Source of the DNA: Trichomonas vaginalis G3
Lineage: Eukaryota > Parabasalia > Trichomonadida > Trichomonadidae
Length of the DNA stretch: 64,000 nt
Reading direction: 5' to 3'
Assembly (NCBI RefSeq): GCF_026262505.1
Contig: NC_067206.1
Coordinates: forward strand, 38,949,660-39,013,659
This document shows, one piece after another, positions 40,918 through 49,559 of the stretch. Made by a program: the position numbers and the translations under genes. The notes under the pieces were generated by a model that made no database searches, was not told the origin of the DNA, and worked only from the letters and a program-made list of their open reading frames with translations. Every line of letters begins with the position of its first letter. The stretch's first letter is position 1.

Positions 40918-41532
40918 ATGAGAAGCAAATCCATCTTAGCTGGTGCCGTTAATGTTCCAATTGAACCAACATCAAATGTTGACTCACGAACGACAAACAA
41001 TATTGTCATAAAGAACTATAGTTCAGAGTGTTTGAAAGAAAAAGAACCAGAGCTGAAATCCGTGAATTTAAACACAGCTTCAAACGCTAACGCTACATCA
41101 GATGTTAAGTTAGAGTATCCACCACTGGACCAAATTCTTTCAAGAGAAGCCAACGACAATCCTTACACAAATGTTCAAACAAATCCTTCAGATAACGTAG
41201 ACCATTACCTTCTTCAGTTATACCAAACAATTTTACTCAAAGACGATAAGAAGCTTTTGACAAATCTTATAAGCAAGAACCAAATAATTCTAACAAAGGA
41301 GGACCTTGAAAATGTTATCTCACGAATAACAGGGAAACAATGTGTCATTGACTATCTCGACCCTGAAATCGAATGCTGTGGTCAAACTCCACCATTCATG
41401 AAAATAGGTAACATCCGCATCATTGAAACACCAGGAACTACAGGAGTTGAGTTTAAGTATAAATATTCGAACGAGTATACAAAACTTTCAACAGAATATA
41501 AACTTTGCTTGAAATATGTTTTAGTAAATTAA
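40918..41532 (+). CDS. Hypothetical Maverick protein, 204 residues
   Basis: It begins MRSKSILAGAVNVPIEPTSN. There is a polar Asn/Ser-rich first third, then helical YLLQLYQTILLKDDKKLLTN and ILTKEDLENVISRITG, then a beta-like end with CGQTPPFMKIGNIRII. No family recognised. The leader ATAAAAGGTTTTTATTCTATATGAA precedes the ATG. It converges with the next minus-strand gene, overlapping by 4 bases. Confidence 0.5.
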   Translation: MRSKSILAGAVNVPIEPTSNVDSRTTNNIVIKNYSSECLKEKEPELKSVNLNTASNANATSDVKLEYPPLDQILSREANDNPYTNVQTNPSDNVDHYLLQLYQTILLKDDKKLLTNLISKNQIILTKEDLENVISRITGKQCVIDYLDPEIECCGQTPPFMKIGNIRIIETPGTTGVEFKYKYSNEYTKLSTEYKLCLKYVLVN

Positions 41533-41798
41533 AGCAATTTGTAATATCTATCCAAAACTTCTTCAACAGTATCGAACTCATCTTCATAATGCAAACCTAA
41601 TCTTATTGACTTGGTGCAGTTTTCACTAACACAATATAGCGCTTTGCGCTCGGCGCCTTTGACGCCTTTTTCTGTTCTCTTGACTGACATAACTAACTCA
41701 TTTGTTTCATCAAACAGCAACAACCAAAGTTCATGACCTAATACATAACATTCATACTTTATATTTTTATCTCTGAGTTCTCTTGTAAGCTGTTGCAT
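41529..41798 (-). CDS. 89-residue hypothetical protein with an embedded double hairpin
   Basis: It begins MQQLTRELRDKNIKYECYV. The segment EKGVKGAERKALYC is encoded by a GC-rich double hairpin (41639-41666) that keeps the frame open. The rest looks like a small alpha/beta protein. It overlaps the upstream gene (41759) by 40 bases on the same strand, so the two are probably transcribed together. No function assigned. Confidence 0.45.
   Translation of the reverse strand: MQQLTRELRDKNIKYECYVLGHELWLLLFDETNELVMSVKRTEKGVKGAERKALYCVSENCTKSIRLGLHYEDEFDTVEEVLDRYYKLL
41639..41666 (-). repeat. GC-rich double hairpin in a coding region
   Basis: GCGC-TTT-GCGC, spacer TC, then GGCG-CCTTTGA-CGCC, in frame in the gene at 41529. 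Confidence 0.7.
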
Positions 41799-42535
41799 TT
41801 AATATTTTCTAAAAAGTCAACTTCAACAGTCATTCGCACTGGTGCCTTCAGTTCTACAGGCTCGCCTTGAAAGTCAACAAGTCTGAATTGCATGTCTTTC
41901 AAATTATGAGGACTAATGCGAATCCATTTACCTAAATGAGTTGCTATGACAGGAACGTTTGGAATGAACATTGAATTGACTGCATAACAGAAAGACTTAT
42001 ATTCTACTGAACCTTTACTATTAACTCCTGAAATACCTGTGACATTAGCTATTTTTGACTCAATGTATAAACAATTGCCATAACATACGTATGGAACAGA
42101 TTTCATCTCAATCGTTTTGTCAATACTTTTCAAAGGAAATGTCATATGGTATGCTCCCAGAAGCAATTGAACTCTATGACTCATTCGTGTTATCTTAAAC
42201 TCCTTCGCATAACTGAACTTCAAAACTCCTGCAATAAGTTTAACATTCATTAAGTTTTCTTCGTTATCCTTGTTTATTGTAGTATTTATGAGCGCATTTA
42301 ACACTCCAGCTAATGTTTCCATCTTATATTCTACATTATTGTGAAATCTTATTTCATGCTTCTTTCCATCTATTTCAATCTCCATGAAATCTGTTTCATC
42401 TGTTATAACGAATGAAGCGATAGTATTGAAGTCAACAACTCTGAAAGCAAGCGCTTCATTCTGAAGACCTAAGTTTGTTTGTAGCTTTACTGTCCCGTAT
42501 TCGTTTGGGTCTGTACTTTGCAAATAGAACAACAT
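41759..42535 (-). CDS. Structural protein candidate, 258 residues
   Basis: A beta-rich protein beginning MLFYLQSTDPNEYGTVKLQT, with SRVVDFNTIASFVITDE-type strands, a middle GVLKFSYAKEFKITRMSHR, and a C-terminus with VRMTVEVDFLENIK. The style resembles the other beta-rich structural genes here, and it may be a diverged member of the FxYPxxW set. It runs divergently from the fibre gene at 42553, with 17 bases between the ATGs. It looks whole. The function is inferred from context only. Confidence 0.5.
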   Translation of the reverse strand: MLFYLQSTDPNEYGTVKLQTNLGLQNEALAFRVVDFNTIASFVITDETDFMEIEIDGKKHEIRFHNNVEYKMETLAGVLNALINTTINKDNEENLMNVKLIAGVLKFSYAKEFKITRMSHRVQLLLGAYHMTFPLKSIDKTIEMKSVPYVCYGNCLYIESKIANVTGISGVNSKGSVEYKSFCYAVNSMFIPNVPVIATHLGKWIRISPHNLKDMQFRLVDFQGEPVELKAPVRMTVEVDFLENIKCNSLQENSEIKI

Positions 42536-42552
42536 TTTATTCTCATTAAAAT

Positions 42553-43934
42553 ATGACTATTGCTGCATATGCGTATGAAACTGACAGAGCTAAACGTTTA
42601 TATTTTGGTCAATACTCTCTCACACTTACTGACAAATATATTGTTATTTCTGATGGAAATACCGAGAAATACATAACATGGAAAGACTATGAAAAGTTTG
42701 ACCCTATTTTAACTCCATGTACAATGCCATTCATTGTAAATGGTGAAGTTGTCATGAAGAACGACACAACAGTATATAAGTCTGTATATGAAGCATTAGA
42801 ATATATGTTGAATTATAATCCCGAAAGATTTGACCCAAGCACTACACCATGTGCAATGCCTTTTATTAAGGACGGTGAAATCGTAAGAGTTCCGAATTCA
42901 ACGGTTTATACTGCTGTTCAAAACAGTTTACAAAACATTTTAGCGAATATCTTTAATTCAGAAACTACAGAAATAAAATTACCGTATATAACAGATGCTA
43001 AAGAAATTAAATCAAAAACGACAACATTATTTACGTCACTTAATGATTTAATGACTTATATCATTAATATTCCTGCACCAACTACAGCATTTGATCCAAA
43101 CTCGACGGTTTGCAGGGTACCTTTCATTAACGACAGTTCAGTAATTGTTTTAAGGGATTCAACAGTTAATGAATCATTAAAGGCGTCATTAATGAAAATC
43201 ATTGATTTTAACTCATTCACGAATACATATAATTCATTCATTAATGTTTCATATGCTTCTAAAGAAGGTGAGCCAAAAACTATGATAAAGCGGTGTATGA
43301 AATAAAAGCATCAACGACGAAATTGAATTCGTTAACTTTTGACGGTGATAGTTTCGTTAATGACATAACATCGGGGAAAACAATTTTAACGAAAGAATAT
43401 TTAAAATCTCATGTTAGTGAGTTCGTTGAAATTGAAAAAGAAGGTGGAATTAAGTTCGATCCACTGAGTTTCATTTTCAGCTTAGCGAATGCGGGTGTTA
43501 GTTTCGCTGAATGGACAACTATACAGAGTGAAATAAATGCAATATGGACGTTTTTGGGGTCAAAAGCGGGAATGGGTGAGCTTGTAAATGCTGCAAGAAC
43601 ATTAGGTGAAACAGGAAATTTTGTAGATGGTTTTAAAAGACTTGTTTCAAATGTTTTAACAAACACAAAGAAATTATTTAGATATACCATACATAACGGA
43701 CGGATTTTCGAACAGGTAGCAACAAACCCTCCGGTTATGGCTGCGTTGATGATGGTTAGAGATATAAAACCACGTAACGACGGGAACGAAGAACATGAAC
43801 AACAGAGCCCAACGGGCTCAGAGCCACATAGTGGCGAGGATACTGGTCGGGTTATTCGAGACATTAAAAACGTGTATCCTGAAGTTATTGATTTATTTAG
43901 AGGAGTTAATGATTCGATTTCAAACATTCTATAA
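42553..43934 (+). pseudogene. Fibre-region protein with internal repeats, broken
   Basis: The N-terminal part contains about three repeats of FDPxxTPCxMPFI followed by (V/K)(N/D)GE(V/I)V and a T-V-Y-x-(S/A)-(V/L) helix. The C-terminal part has hydrophobic helices (GIKFDPLSFIFSLANAGV) and the acidic tail with a double-hairpin insert (43805-43835). It is probably an adaptor or shaft protein for the fibre encoded next. About one break. Confidence 0.5.
43805..43835 (+). repeat. GC-rich double hairpin in a coding region
   Basis: GAGCCC-AAC-GGGCTC, spacer AGA, then GCCAC-ATA-GTGGC, in the acidic tail of the fibre-region gene. Confidence 0.75.
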
Positions 43935-43990
43935 CCCTCGATGAAGAGAATAAATTAACAGATTATATATTCGTCATTATTGCAGAATTA

Positions 43991-45522
43991 ATGAAGAGAA
44001 TAAATGAAAAAGGAATTGGTGATATCATTAATGTCAGCGATGTAATGATGAAAAGAAATTTTGACTCATTATTTACAAAACCGAAAACAGAATATAGTCT
44101 TTATGACGTAATTACCGAATTAATGAAAAAGATTAATGATAATAAGAGTTCTGGCGGAAGAGTTGAATTAGAAGTGAATGATGTTAATGAGAAATTAGCC
44201 GAAAAAGCAGACAAAAACCATGTTCATTATATAAGTTCAGACGAACAGATTATAACGGACTACCATGGATATTTAACACAGAATGAACAAATAAGCACTG
44301 AAGATGTTAATGAAAGAAGATATAAATACATTCGTGCTAAAGGTTATGACATAAGCTGTACTGTACATTATGACACAGGTAAAGCACAAGAAGCATTTAG
44401 TTATACCGGTGAAATTTATGCCTCTACTTTCAATGTTAACGGTGTATTAGTTGAACCAAGATTTACTTTGAGAGTTAAGTCAAAAATAACGTTTGAAGAT
44501 GCTATTAAAAGTAAAGCTGACAAAGTTGAACTCGAAGCAATGAACAAAGTTTTGAAATCTCATAAACACAACATCTCCGATATAAATGAACTTCAAACTT
44601 CTTTAGACAGTAAAGCCGACAAGAACCATACACATAAATCCTTCACTACTGTTAGAGCAGACGACATAATATTGAACTATACCCTTGGTTCAAGTGCACC
44701 TTTAGAGAATCCAAGTACAAGCGTAAAAGATACACTAAACTCCTTAAATAACAAATGTATGAATATCGAAGGTCATGTCAGAAACTTTGAAACACATGAA
44801 CTACCAGCAATGTTAGATAAAAAGCAAATAAGACTCATACACATGATTTCTTCACAACTGTTGGTATAGAAAGTATTGAAGGAACGGTTGAAGGAACTGG
44901 TGGGGATGCATTATATTGTAAACCTCCTAACTTTCCACAAGGTTTAACATCGGATGACGACATAACGACGATGAAAAACATTAGATGTAAAGATGTTTAT
45001 GTCATGAAGGATGAACATAATATTAAATTCACTGCTCAAGATTTATATGACAAGAAAGCAGACAAAACAGAGCTTCAAACATTAAAGACAGAAATACTTC
45101 AAACATTATATCCTATAGGTTCTATTTATACGTCAATGAACTCAACAAATCCAGCAACAGTTCTGGGTTTCGGTACGTGGGAACAGATTGTAGATAAATT
45201 CTTATACTGTGCTAGATATTCAAAGCAAACAGGAGGTTCGAAGAAAATTACTGAAGCAAACCTTCCACCGCACACTCATACAGGAACTACAAACACAACA
45301 GGTAGTCATTCACATTCAATAACAAAAAGAGGTTATACAAATCTTGCAGCAGGTTCGGATAGACAGGGAATGCATAGATATGATATTTCAAGTGACCCAG
45401 TAGATTCAAGCGCAGGTATTTTCTGTGGAACCGCAGGAAATCATTCACATACTTTCACAACAAATCCAACAGGCTCGGGTGCAGATTATACCACCATTTG
45501 TGACTGTATTCGCATGGTATAG
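43991..45522 (+). pseudogene. Fibre gene with HTH repeats and tail-collar domain, broken
   Basis: The shaft-like part has AEKADKNHVHYIS, LKSHKHNISDINELQ and SKADKNHTHKS, the phage-fibre HTH style. The C-terminal domain has LYPIGSIYTSMNSTNPATV, GTWEQIVDKFLYCARYS, then TGGSKKITEANLPPHTHTG, closely matching 33079-33513 in the outer element. It would be the trimeric receptor-binding tip. About two breaks. Confidence 0.65.
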
Positions 45523-45572
45523 AGTTCAATGAACGCGCTTGAGCCTAGAATAAAATCTTTAACTTTACATAA

Positions 45573-46658
45573 ATGAGCTTGAAAGAAGTATTCGAACAAC
45601 ATCCATGGAGGTCTTTTAAGAAATTCAATGAAGCTGCAAAGAGTTCGGGATTTACTAACAGAGCTGAAGTGAAAAGGTTCTTTGACAAAAATGTTGTACA
45701 TCAAACAAAAATAAATCCTTACGACTACTTTTTACCAATTTACTCCAACACTCCTGACGCATACCAATTTGACACTCTCATTCAAAGCAGAAAAGGAGGA
45801 CATAAACCATTCCTCATCTTCATTAATGTTAACACTCGCAAAGCTTTTGCGTATATAATGAGAAATAAAGGAACTCATGAAGTGTTAAGAGTTTTACAAA
45901 AGTTTGTAGCAGAACATAGCCCAAGTATTTTAACATCAGACCAAGACGGTGCATACCTCAGCAATGAAATCACAGAATTTCTCATTAAGCATAACATAAC
46001 TCACTACACTACTGAAGACCATAACCATAACATACTCGGTATCATTAACCGCTTCATAAGGACTCTCAGAGATTTAAATCAAGAGCGAGACTTTACCGAA
46101 GAAACAATGAAACATTTCATCGAAGTTTACAATTCCTCAACGCATTCTACAACAGGACATACACCAAATTCAATGACACAACAACAAGAAGAAAAGTATA
46201 TACAAAAGAAACTAAGTCAAACACAAAATATCAGAAATTCAACACAATTTACCCTCATTCCTGGTACAAAAGTTCGTGTAGTTCTTGACGACAAACCGTT
46301 GACAAAGAAACGTTTAAGGTTAAGTCGAAATTATTATATCGTAGACTCTACGCAAGGTAATGGATATCTTATAAAAGCTGCTGACGACTCCATAGCATTT
46401 TATCCTCGACATAAATTAGTCGAAAGTAGTAATGGCAAACTTGCTGAAACCATTGACGAAGCAAAGCGAGGAGTGGTTATTGAAATACTTGACTACAACA
46501 TAAACGATGACACTTATAAAGTAAGATATGAAGGAGGCGTTGAAGATGTTATACCATCTAAGAACTTGAGAGAATCTAAACCAACTCATCTGGGACCATT
46601 AGAGCGGGAGTACTGGAAAGATAAAAACATGCCAGAAAGAATAAGAAAATTCTTCTAA
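45573..46658 (+). CDS. Maverick integrase (rve/DDE family)
   Basis: 361 residues. The N-terminal ~55 form a helical DNA-end-binding region (SLKEVFEQHPWRSFKKFNEAA). The rve core shows AYQFDTLIQSRKGG, then LTSDQDGAYLSNEI about 60 residues on, and IINRFIRTLRDLNQER in the third catalytic helix region. The C-terminal region holds VRVVLDDKPLTKKRLRLSRN and a chromo/Tudor-like stretch, DDTYKVRYEGGVEDVIP. It integrates the element. It lies between the fibre genes and the KilA-N region. A single open frame. Confidence 0.85.
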   Translation: MSLKEVFEQHPWRSFKKFNEAAKSSGFTNRAEVKRFFDKNVVHQTKINPYDYFLPIYSNTPDAYQFDTLIQSRKGGHKPFLIFINVNTRKAFAYIMRNKGTHEVLRVLQKFVAEHSPSILTSDQDGAYLSNEITEFLIKHNITHYTTEDHNHNILGIINRFIRTLRDLNQERDFTEETMKHFIEVYNSSTHSTTGHTPNSMTQQQEEKYIQKKLSQTQNIRNSTQFTLIPGTKVRVVLDDKPLTKKRLRLSRNYYIVDSTQGNGYLIKAADDSIAFYPRHKLVESSNGKLAETIDEAKRGVVIEILDYNINDDTYKVRYEGGVEDVIPSKNLRESKPTHLGPLEREYWKDKNMPERIRKFF

Positions 46659-46697
46659 ACTTTTTCGTTGGATGTAAATCAGACAAAATATATTATA

Positions 46698-46743
46698 GGT
46701 GAAGAGGTGAGATGTCACCCGTTTTCTCACCTCTTTTTTCACC
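46698..46743 (+). promoter_or_regulatory. Five-half-site array (GGTGA type)
   Basis: Two GGTGA sites 8 bp apart (start to start), then three TCACC sites 12 bp apart. It lies between the integrase stop and the leader of the KilA-N gene at 46833. Spacing matches the other arrays in this window. Confidence 0.75.
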
Positions 46744-46775
46744 TCATGAATTTTCGTGAATTTCCTTATGAAATA

Positions 46776-46832
46776 AAAAATAACGCTAATTTTATTTTTA
46801 TTTATTTTTTTATTTTGTATGTAAAGACAATA
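46776..46832 (+). promoter_or_regulatory. Conserved leader of KilA-N gene 1
   Basis: AAAATAACGCTAATTTTA, then a T-rich run with TTTATTTTTTTATTTTG, then TATGTAAAGACAATA and the ATG. Near-identical leaders precede 48561 (minus), 49560, 62275 and 63294. Confidence 0.65.
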
Positions 46833-47498
46833 ATGTCAGTCGAAGCAAAAACATTCACTAACAAATCTAATGGTGAAACATTCACAAAAGGCACTTATAA
46901 CGGTATTGAAGTCTTACGTAGAGACAAGGATGGTTACATTAATGCAACAAAGATGGCAAGAGAAGCGGGAAGGTTAAACCATTTAAACAGATTTCTCAAT
47001 AGTACTAAAATGCAGGAAATTCTTGAGTTTTGGATGAACGAATACGGTGGAGCCAAAAGTGGCTCGACCTCAAAACAAGCATTTTATGAGCTTACTAAGG
47101 GCGTTATGAATGAATTCAAAGGTATTTACATACATGCTGACCTCGTTCATTTTGTTGCTGAATGGTGCTCTGTAAAGTATGCATTTTATGTCAAAGATAT
47201 TATGGACTCCATAGACAAGAAAGTTCATGAGAAGTTAGATGAAGAAGAACTCGAAGATACAGTGGAGAATGCTAAACCTTTGTTCGAAGAAGAAGTTGGA
47301 AAAATGTGCGAAAAACAATTAGAACATGAACGTGAGATATATTATGGTTATAGAGATTCTCCATACGAACTAGACCAATGGGAACAAGAAGATTTAAAGA
47401 GAGAATTTAGAGAATATGAACTCGCTAAGATAGCATTTGAAGCTGCAGAAAAGAAGTTAAAAGTTTGGGGTCGTTTTGTACAAAAATATTGTGAGTAA
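46833..47498 (+). CDS. KilA-N domain protein 1
   Basis: 221 residues from MSVEAKTFTNKSN. The KilA-N core spans ~residues 15-115: YNGIEVLRRDKDGYINATKM (strand, then helix), KREAGRLNHLNRFLNS-type helix, and the C-terminal half of the domain, IYIHADLVHFVAEWCSVKYA, then the helix VKDIMDSID. The rest (~115-221) is an acidic coiled coil. KilA-N/Bro proteins bind DNA and are common in large DNA viruses and phages. An in-frame extension upstream lacks an ATG and crosses the half-site array, so I start at MSVEAK. Arrays flank the gene on both sides (46698, 47542), which suggests self-regulation (inference). Confidence 0.82.
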   Translation: MSVEAKTFTNKSNGETFTKGTYNGIEVLRRDKDGYINATKMAREAGRLNHLNRFLNSTKMQEILEFWMNEYGGAKSGSTSKQAFYELTKGVMNEFKGIYIHADLVHFVAEWCSVKYAFYVKDIMDSIDKKVHEKLDEEELEDTVENAKPLFEEEVGKMCEKQLEHEREIYYGYRDSPYELDQWEQEDLKREFREYELAKIAFEAAEKKLKVWGRFVQKYCE

Positions 47499-47541
47499 AT
47501 GAACCATTTATTTTTATTGAATTCAATAAAAATAATGTTTA

Positions 47542-47587
47542 GGTGAAGAGGTGAGATGTCACCCGTTTTCTCACCTGTTTTCTCACC
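47542..47587 (+). promoter_or_regulatory. Five-half-site array (GGTGA type)
   Basis: Preceded by AAAAATAATGTTTA. Same 8 bp and 12 bp spacing as at 46698. It lies between the KilA-N stop and the convergent gene ending at 47596. Confidence 0.75.
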
Positions 47588-47595
47588 CCAGTTTT

Positions 47596-48561
47596 TCACA
47601 AGCGTTTTACATGAATTGTACGATGTATATTTGAAATCCTAAACAATTTCGTAGCTTCTATTTCTTCTGTCAGTATGTCAAAAGTTTTAACAATACCGAA
47701 AGTCTCTTTATATTTCTTCTTGACGTCAGATAGAAGGAAATCTTCTGCTGTTGGATAGTTTTTGTTCAGAAATTCTAACATGTTCATTTTATCTTCTGCT
47801 GGCTTTTCTGCTTCTTTCTTTAAGTCTGCATAGTCGTTTCGCATTCTTTCTATCTCTTTGACGGAGTAGTTATATTTCCTAATTGCTGCTTTACATTTAG
47901 AACATTGCGGATTCATTTTTGCGTTATATTCTGAAACCTTACCTGCTAAAACAACTAAGGCGTCAATGGTTTTCTTTAACTCAAAAGCAGTTGGTCTTAT
48001 CTGTTCGTTCCATATTTTACCTCTTCTATCTTTATCTCTTATCTGCCATACACATTCAGCAACTAACGAAACAAAGTTATCGTAGGTCTTAAACTCCCCG
48101 GATTTATATATGTCAGAAACATTCTTATATACCATGTCGCAATCTTTGTCCATAACCTTATGGTTGCAATGAAATCCTAGAAACTCATAGTTTACCTTTC
48201 GAATGAACTTCTTTATTTCTACTGAGTCAGTTGGTTTCACTTCTATTTCATCGAATTCAGGAATAGTTAGTTTTTGATGCTGAATTTCAGGTAGTTTAGG
48301 TAAATGGTCAATAATGTCCTGCATTTCATAAAGATACTGTTCATTTGTTTCATCTTTCGCACTACAGTCTAAATTACTTGTTAAAAGTTCTTGCTTTATC
48401 TTCTGGATTTTTGTTTCGAAAGTATATGAAGAAGGAATGAAGTTTTTCATCTCTACTAACATAGATGTTGGATTCATGACTAACGAGTTTGGTGAAGTTG
48501 TTGTGGACAGAGTCCCGCCGTTCGCGGCTTGAATTGTTGTTGTGCCGATTGTTGAAATCAT
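47596..48561 (-). CDS. Hypothetical coiled-coil protein with Cys motif (copy 1)
   Basis: 321 residues beginning MISTIGTTTIQ. The middle is helical. Residues near 220 have CSKCKAAIRKYN, a CxxC-type motif that could bind zinc, followed by a coiled coil (VKEIERMRNDYADLKKEAEK). No family recognised. A very similar copy starts at 63294 in the outer element. Relative to it, this copy carries an in-frame GC-rich double-hairpin insert near the N-terminus (48505-48528). It has the conserved KilA-N-type leader, and a half-site array upstream (48677). Confidence 0.6.
   Translation of the reverse strand: MISTIGTTTIQAANGGTLSTTTSPNSLVMNPTSMLVEMKNFIPSSYTFETKIQKIKQELLTSNLDCSAKDETNEQYLYEMQDIIDHLPKLPEIQHQKLTIPEFDEIEVKPTDSVEIKKFIRKVNYEFLGFHCNHKVMDKDCDMVYKNVSDIYKSGEFKTYDNFVSLVAECVWQIRDKDRRGKIWNEQIRPTAFELKKTIDALVVLAGKVSEYNAKMNPQCSKCKAAIRKYNYSVKEIERMRNDYADLKKEAEKPAEDKMNMLEFLNKNYPTAEDFLLSDVKKKYKETFGIVKTFDILTEEIEATKLFRISNIHRTIHVKRL
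48505..48528 (-). repeat. GC-rich double hairpin with a visible empty site
   Basis: Two 12-nt hairpins: GCCG-CGAA-CGGC and GGAC-TCT-GTCC (minus-strand reading). Absent from the same place in the paralogue at 63294. Confidence 0.8.
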
Positions 48562-48610
48562 ATCTTTACATACAAAATAAAAAAATAAATAAAAATAAAA
48601 CTAACGTTAT
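48562..48610 (-). promoter_or_regulatory. Conserved leader on the minus strand
   Basis: Read on the minus strand: AAAATAACGTTAGTTTTA, a T-rich run, TTTTTTTATTTTGTATG, TAAAGAT, ATG of the gene at 48561. The same leader family as at 46776. Confidence 0.65.
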
Positions 48611-48643
48611 TTTTCTATCTTAAGGAAATTCATGAAAATTCAA

Positions 48644-48670
48644 GACCCTTTGGGTCTCGCCGCTTAGCGG
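48644..48670 (+). repeat. GC-rich double hairpin, intergenic
   Basis: GACCC-TTT-GGGTC, spacer TC, then CCGC-TTA-GCGG, between a leader and a half-site array. Confidence 0.75.
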
Positions 48671-48676
48671 ACTGAG

Positions 48677-48722
48677 GGTGAGAAATTAGGTGAGAAAACA
48701 GGTGACATCTCACCTCTTCACC
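48677..48722 (-). promoter_or_regulatory. Five-half-site array, reverse orientation
   Basis: On the plus strand, three GGTGA 12 bp apart, then two TCACC 8 bp apart. This is the exact mirror of the array at 46698. It lies upstream of the minus-strand gene at 48561. Confidence 0.75.
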
Positions 48723-48833
48723 TAAATTATATTTTAGGTTAAAGCTTCCACGAGAGAAAAGATTCCTCATTCGCTAAGGATTCCAAAAATGAAAAAATCA
48801 TTGATTTTGGCTGAGAAAAAACAGCAAAACCCT

Positions 48834-48896
48834 TCTTCCACGGGAACAAAGAAATAAAGAAGAAATAAAGTAAATTTTTTATTTATTCCCGTGGAA
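48834..48896. repeat. Long hairpin CTTCCACGGGAACAAA
   Basis: CTTCCACGGGAACAAA and its near complement TTTATTCCCGTGGAAG are separated by ~25 AT-rich bases. It lies beside the tRNA-like sequence, in a region with no gene, and may be a terminator or transcript end. Confidence 0.6.
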
Positions 48897-48962
48897 GATA
48901 GAGCACTTTTATGACACTTTTTATTCACGACAAACAAGACAAATAAAGAAAATAAGAAAATA

Positions 48963-49036
48963 CGGCGCTGTCGCGGTTCGAACCACAGACTCTGACCCCT
49001 CCATAACACCACCTTAGACCACTGTGCTACGTAGCC
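48963..49036 (-). ncRNA. tRNA-like sequence with Pol III A and B boxes
   Basis: Read on the minus strand it starts GGCTACGTAGCACAGTGGTC, which contains a good A box (TAGCACAGTGG). About 30 bases later comes GGTTCGAACC, a perfect B box / T-loop core. The D arm can pair partly. The acceptor ends do not pair well and no canonical anticodon arm forms, so it is not a normal tRNA gene. It may be a tRNA relic or a tRNA-like Pol III transcript carried by the element. No tRNA scan could be run. Confidence 0.5.
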
Positions 49037-49077
49037 TGTCGACATAAGATTTTATAAATTGCATATTTGACGTAAAT

Positions 49078-49452
49078 TTATTTCCATCTGGCTTCCCACT
49101 GCATAAGATATTCATACGTGTTTGTAAGACATTCATTAAACTTCTTTTCTATTGCATCTAATCTTGCGTTATTTTTTTCAATAACTTGTCTGTATTCTTC
49201 ATCATCTCCAGCAGTGTTTGGGTCTTCACGTTTAAAATATTCATTGTTAACCAATTTTTTATCTACAAATTTTATTAGTGTTTGATTCACTTCGTTATGA
49301 TAACGGTCATATTCTTTCAATACGTAAGTGAAGACAAAATGCGTCGTACCTTCAATCTTAAAGCTTAAAGAACTTTCAACACAGTTTTGAGGGTCTGTCA
49401 GTGCGTCAATGAGATAGTATTCGAAGTCAGTCAATAATCTTTTTAAAGTCAT
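49078..49452 (-). CDS. Hypothetical Maverick protein, 124 residues
   Basis: It begins MTLKRLLTDFEYYLIDALTD. Beta-like IEGTTHFVFTYVLKEYDRYH follows, and the C-terminal helix IEKKFNECLTNTYEYLMQWEAR. Preceded on its strand by TTTTATCCTGTATGAA, sharing the TATCCTGTATG core with the divergent KilA-N gene at 49560. Function unknown. Confidence 0.5.
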   Translation of the reverse strand: MTLKRLLTDFEYYLIDALTDPQNCVESSLSFKIEGTTHFVFTYVLKEYDRYHNEVNQTLIKFVDKKLVNNEYFKREDPNTAGDDEEYRQVIEKNNARLDAIEKKFNECLTNTYEYLMQWEARWK

Positions 49453-49499
49453 TTCATACAGGATAAAATTTAATGTTGTGAAGAAATAGTGTTTATCTC

Positions 49500-49559
49500 A
49501 AAAAAAATAAAGTTAGTTTTTATTTTATTTATTTTTTTATCCTGTATGTAAAGACAGAT
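49500..49559 (+). promoter_or_regulatory. Conserved leader of KilA-N gene 2
   Basis: AAAATAAAGTTAGTTTTTA, then a T-rich run, TTTTTTTATCCTGTATG, TAAAGACAGAT, then the ATG. Near-identical to the leaders at 62218 and 63240. Confidence 0.65.

Noticed and set aside
46668-46832. N-terminal extension of KilA-N gene 1
   Set aside because: It begins at a non-ATG codon and would translate the half-site array and the T-rich leader. Sister genes start right after the same leader.
47050-47072. Hairpin GAGCC-AAAAGT-GGCTC as a further double-hairpin insert
   Set aside because: Only one hairpin, and the same sequence is kept in the inverted relic at 63075, so it may simply be part of the KilA-N gene.
48963-49036. 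Functional tRNA gene
   Set aside because: A and B boxes are present, but neither a paired acceptor stem nor a standard anticodon arm can be drawn. Listed as tRNA-like only.
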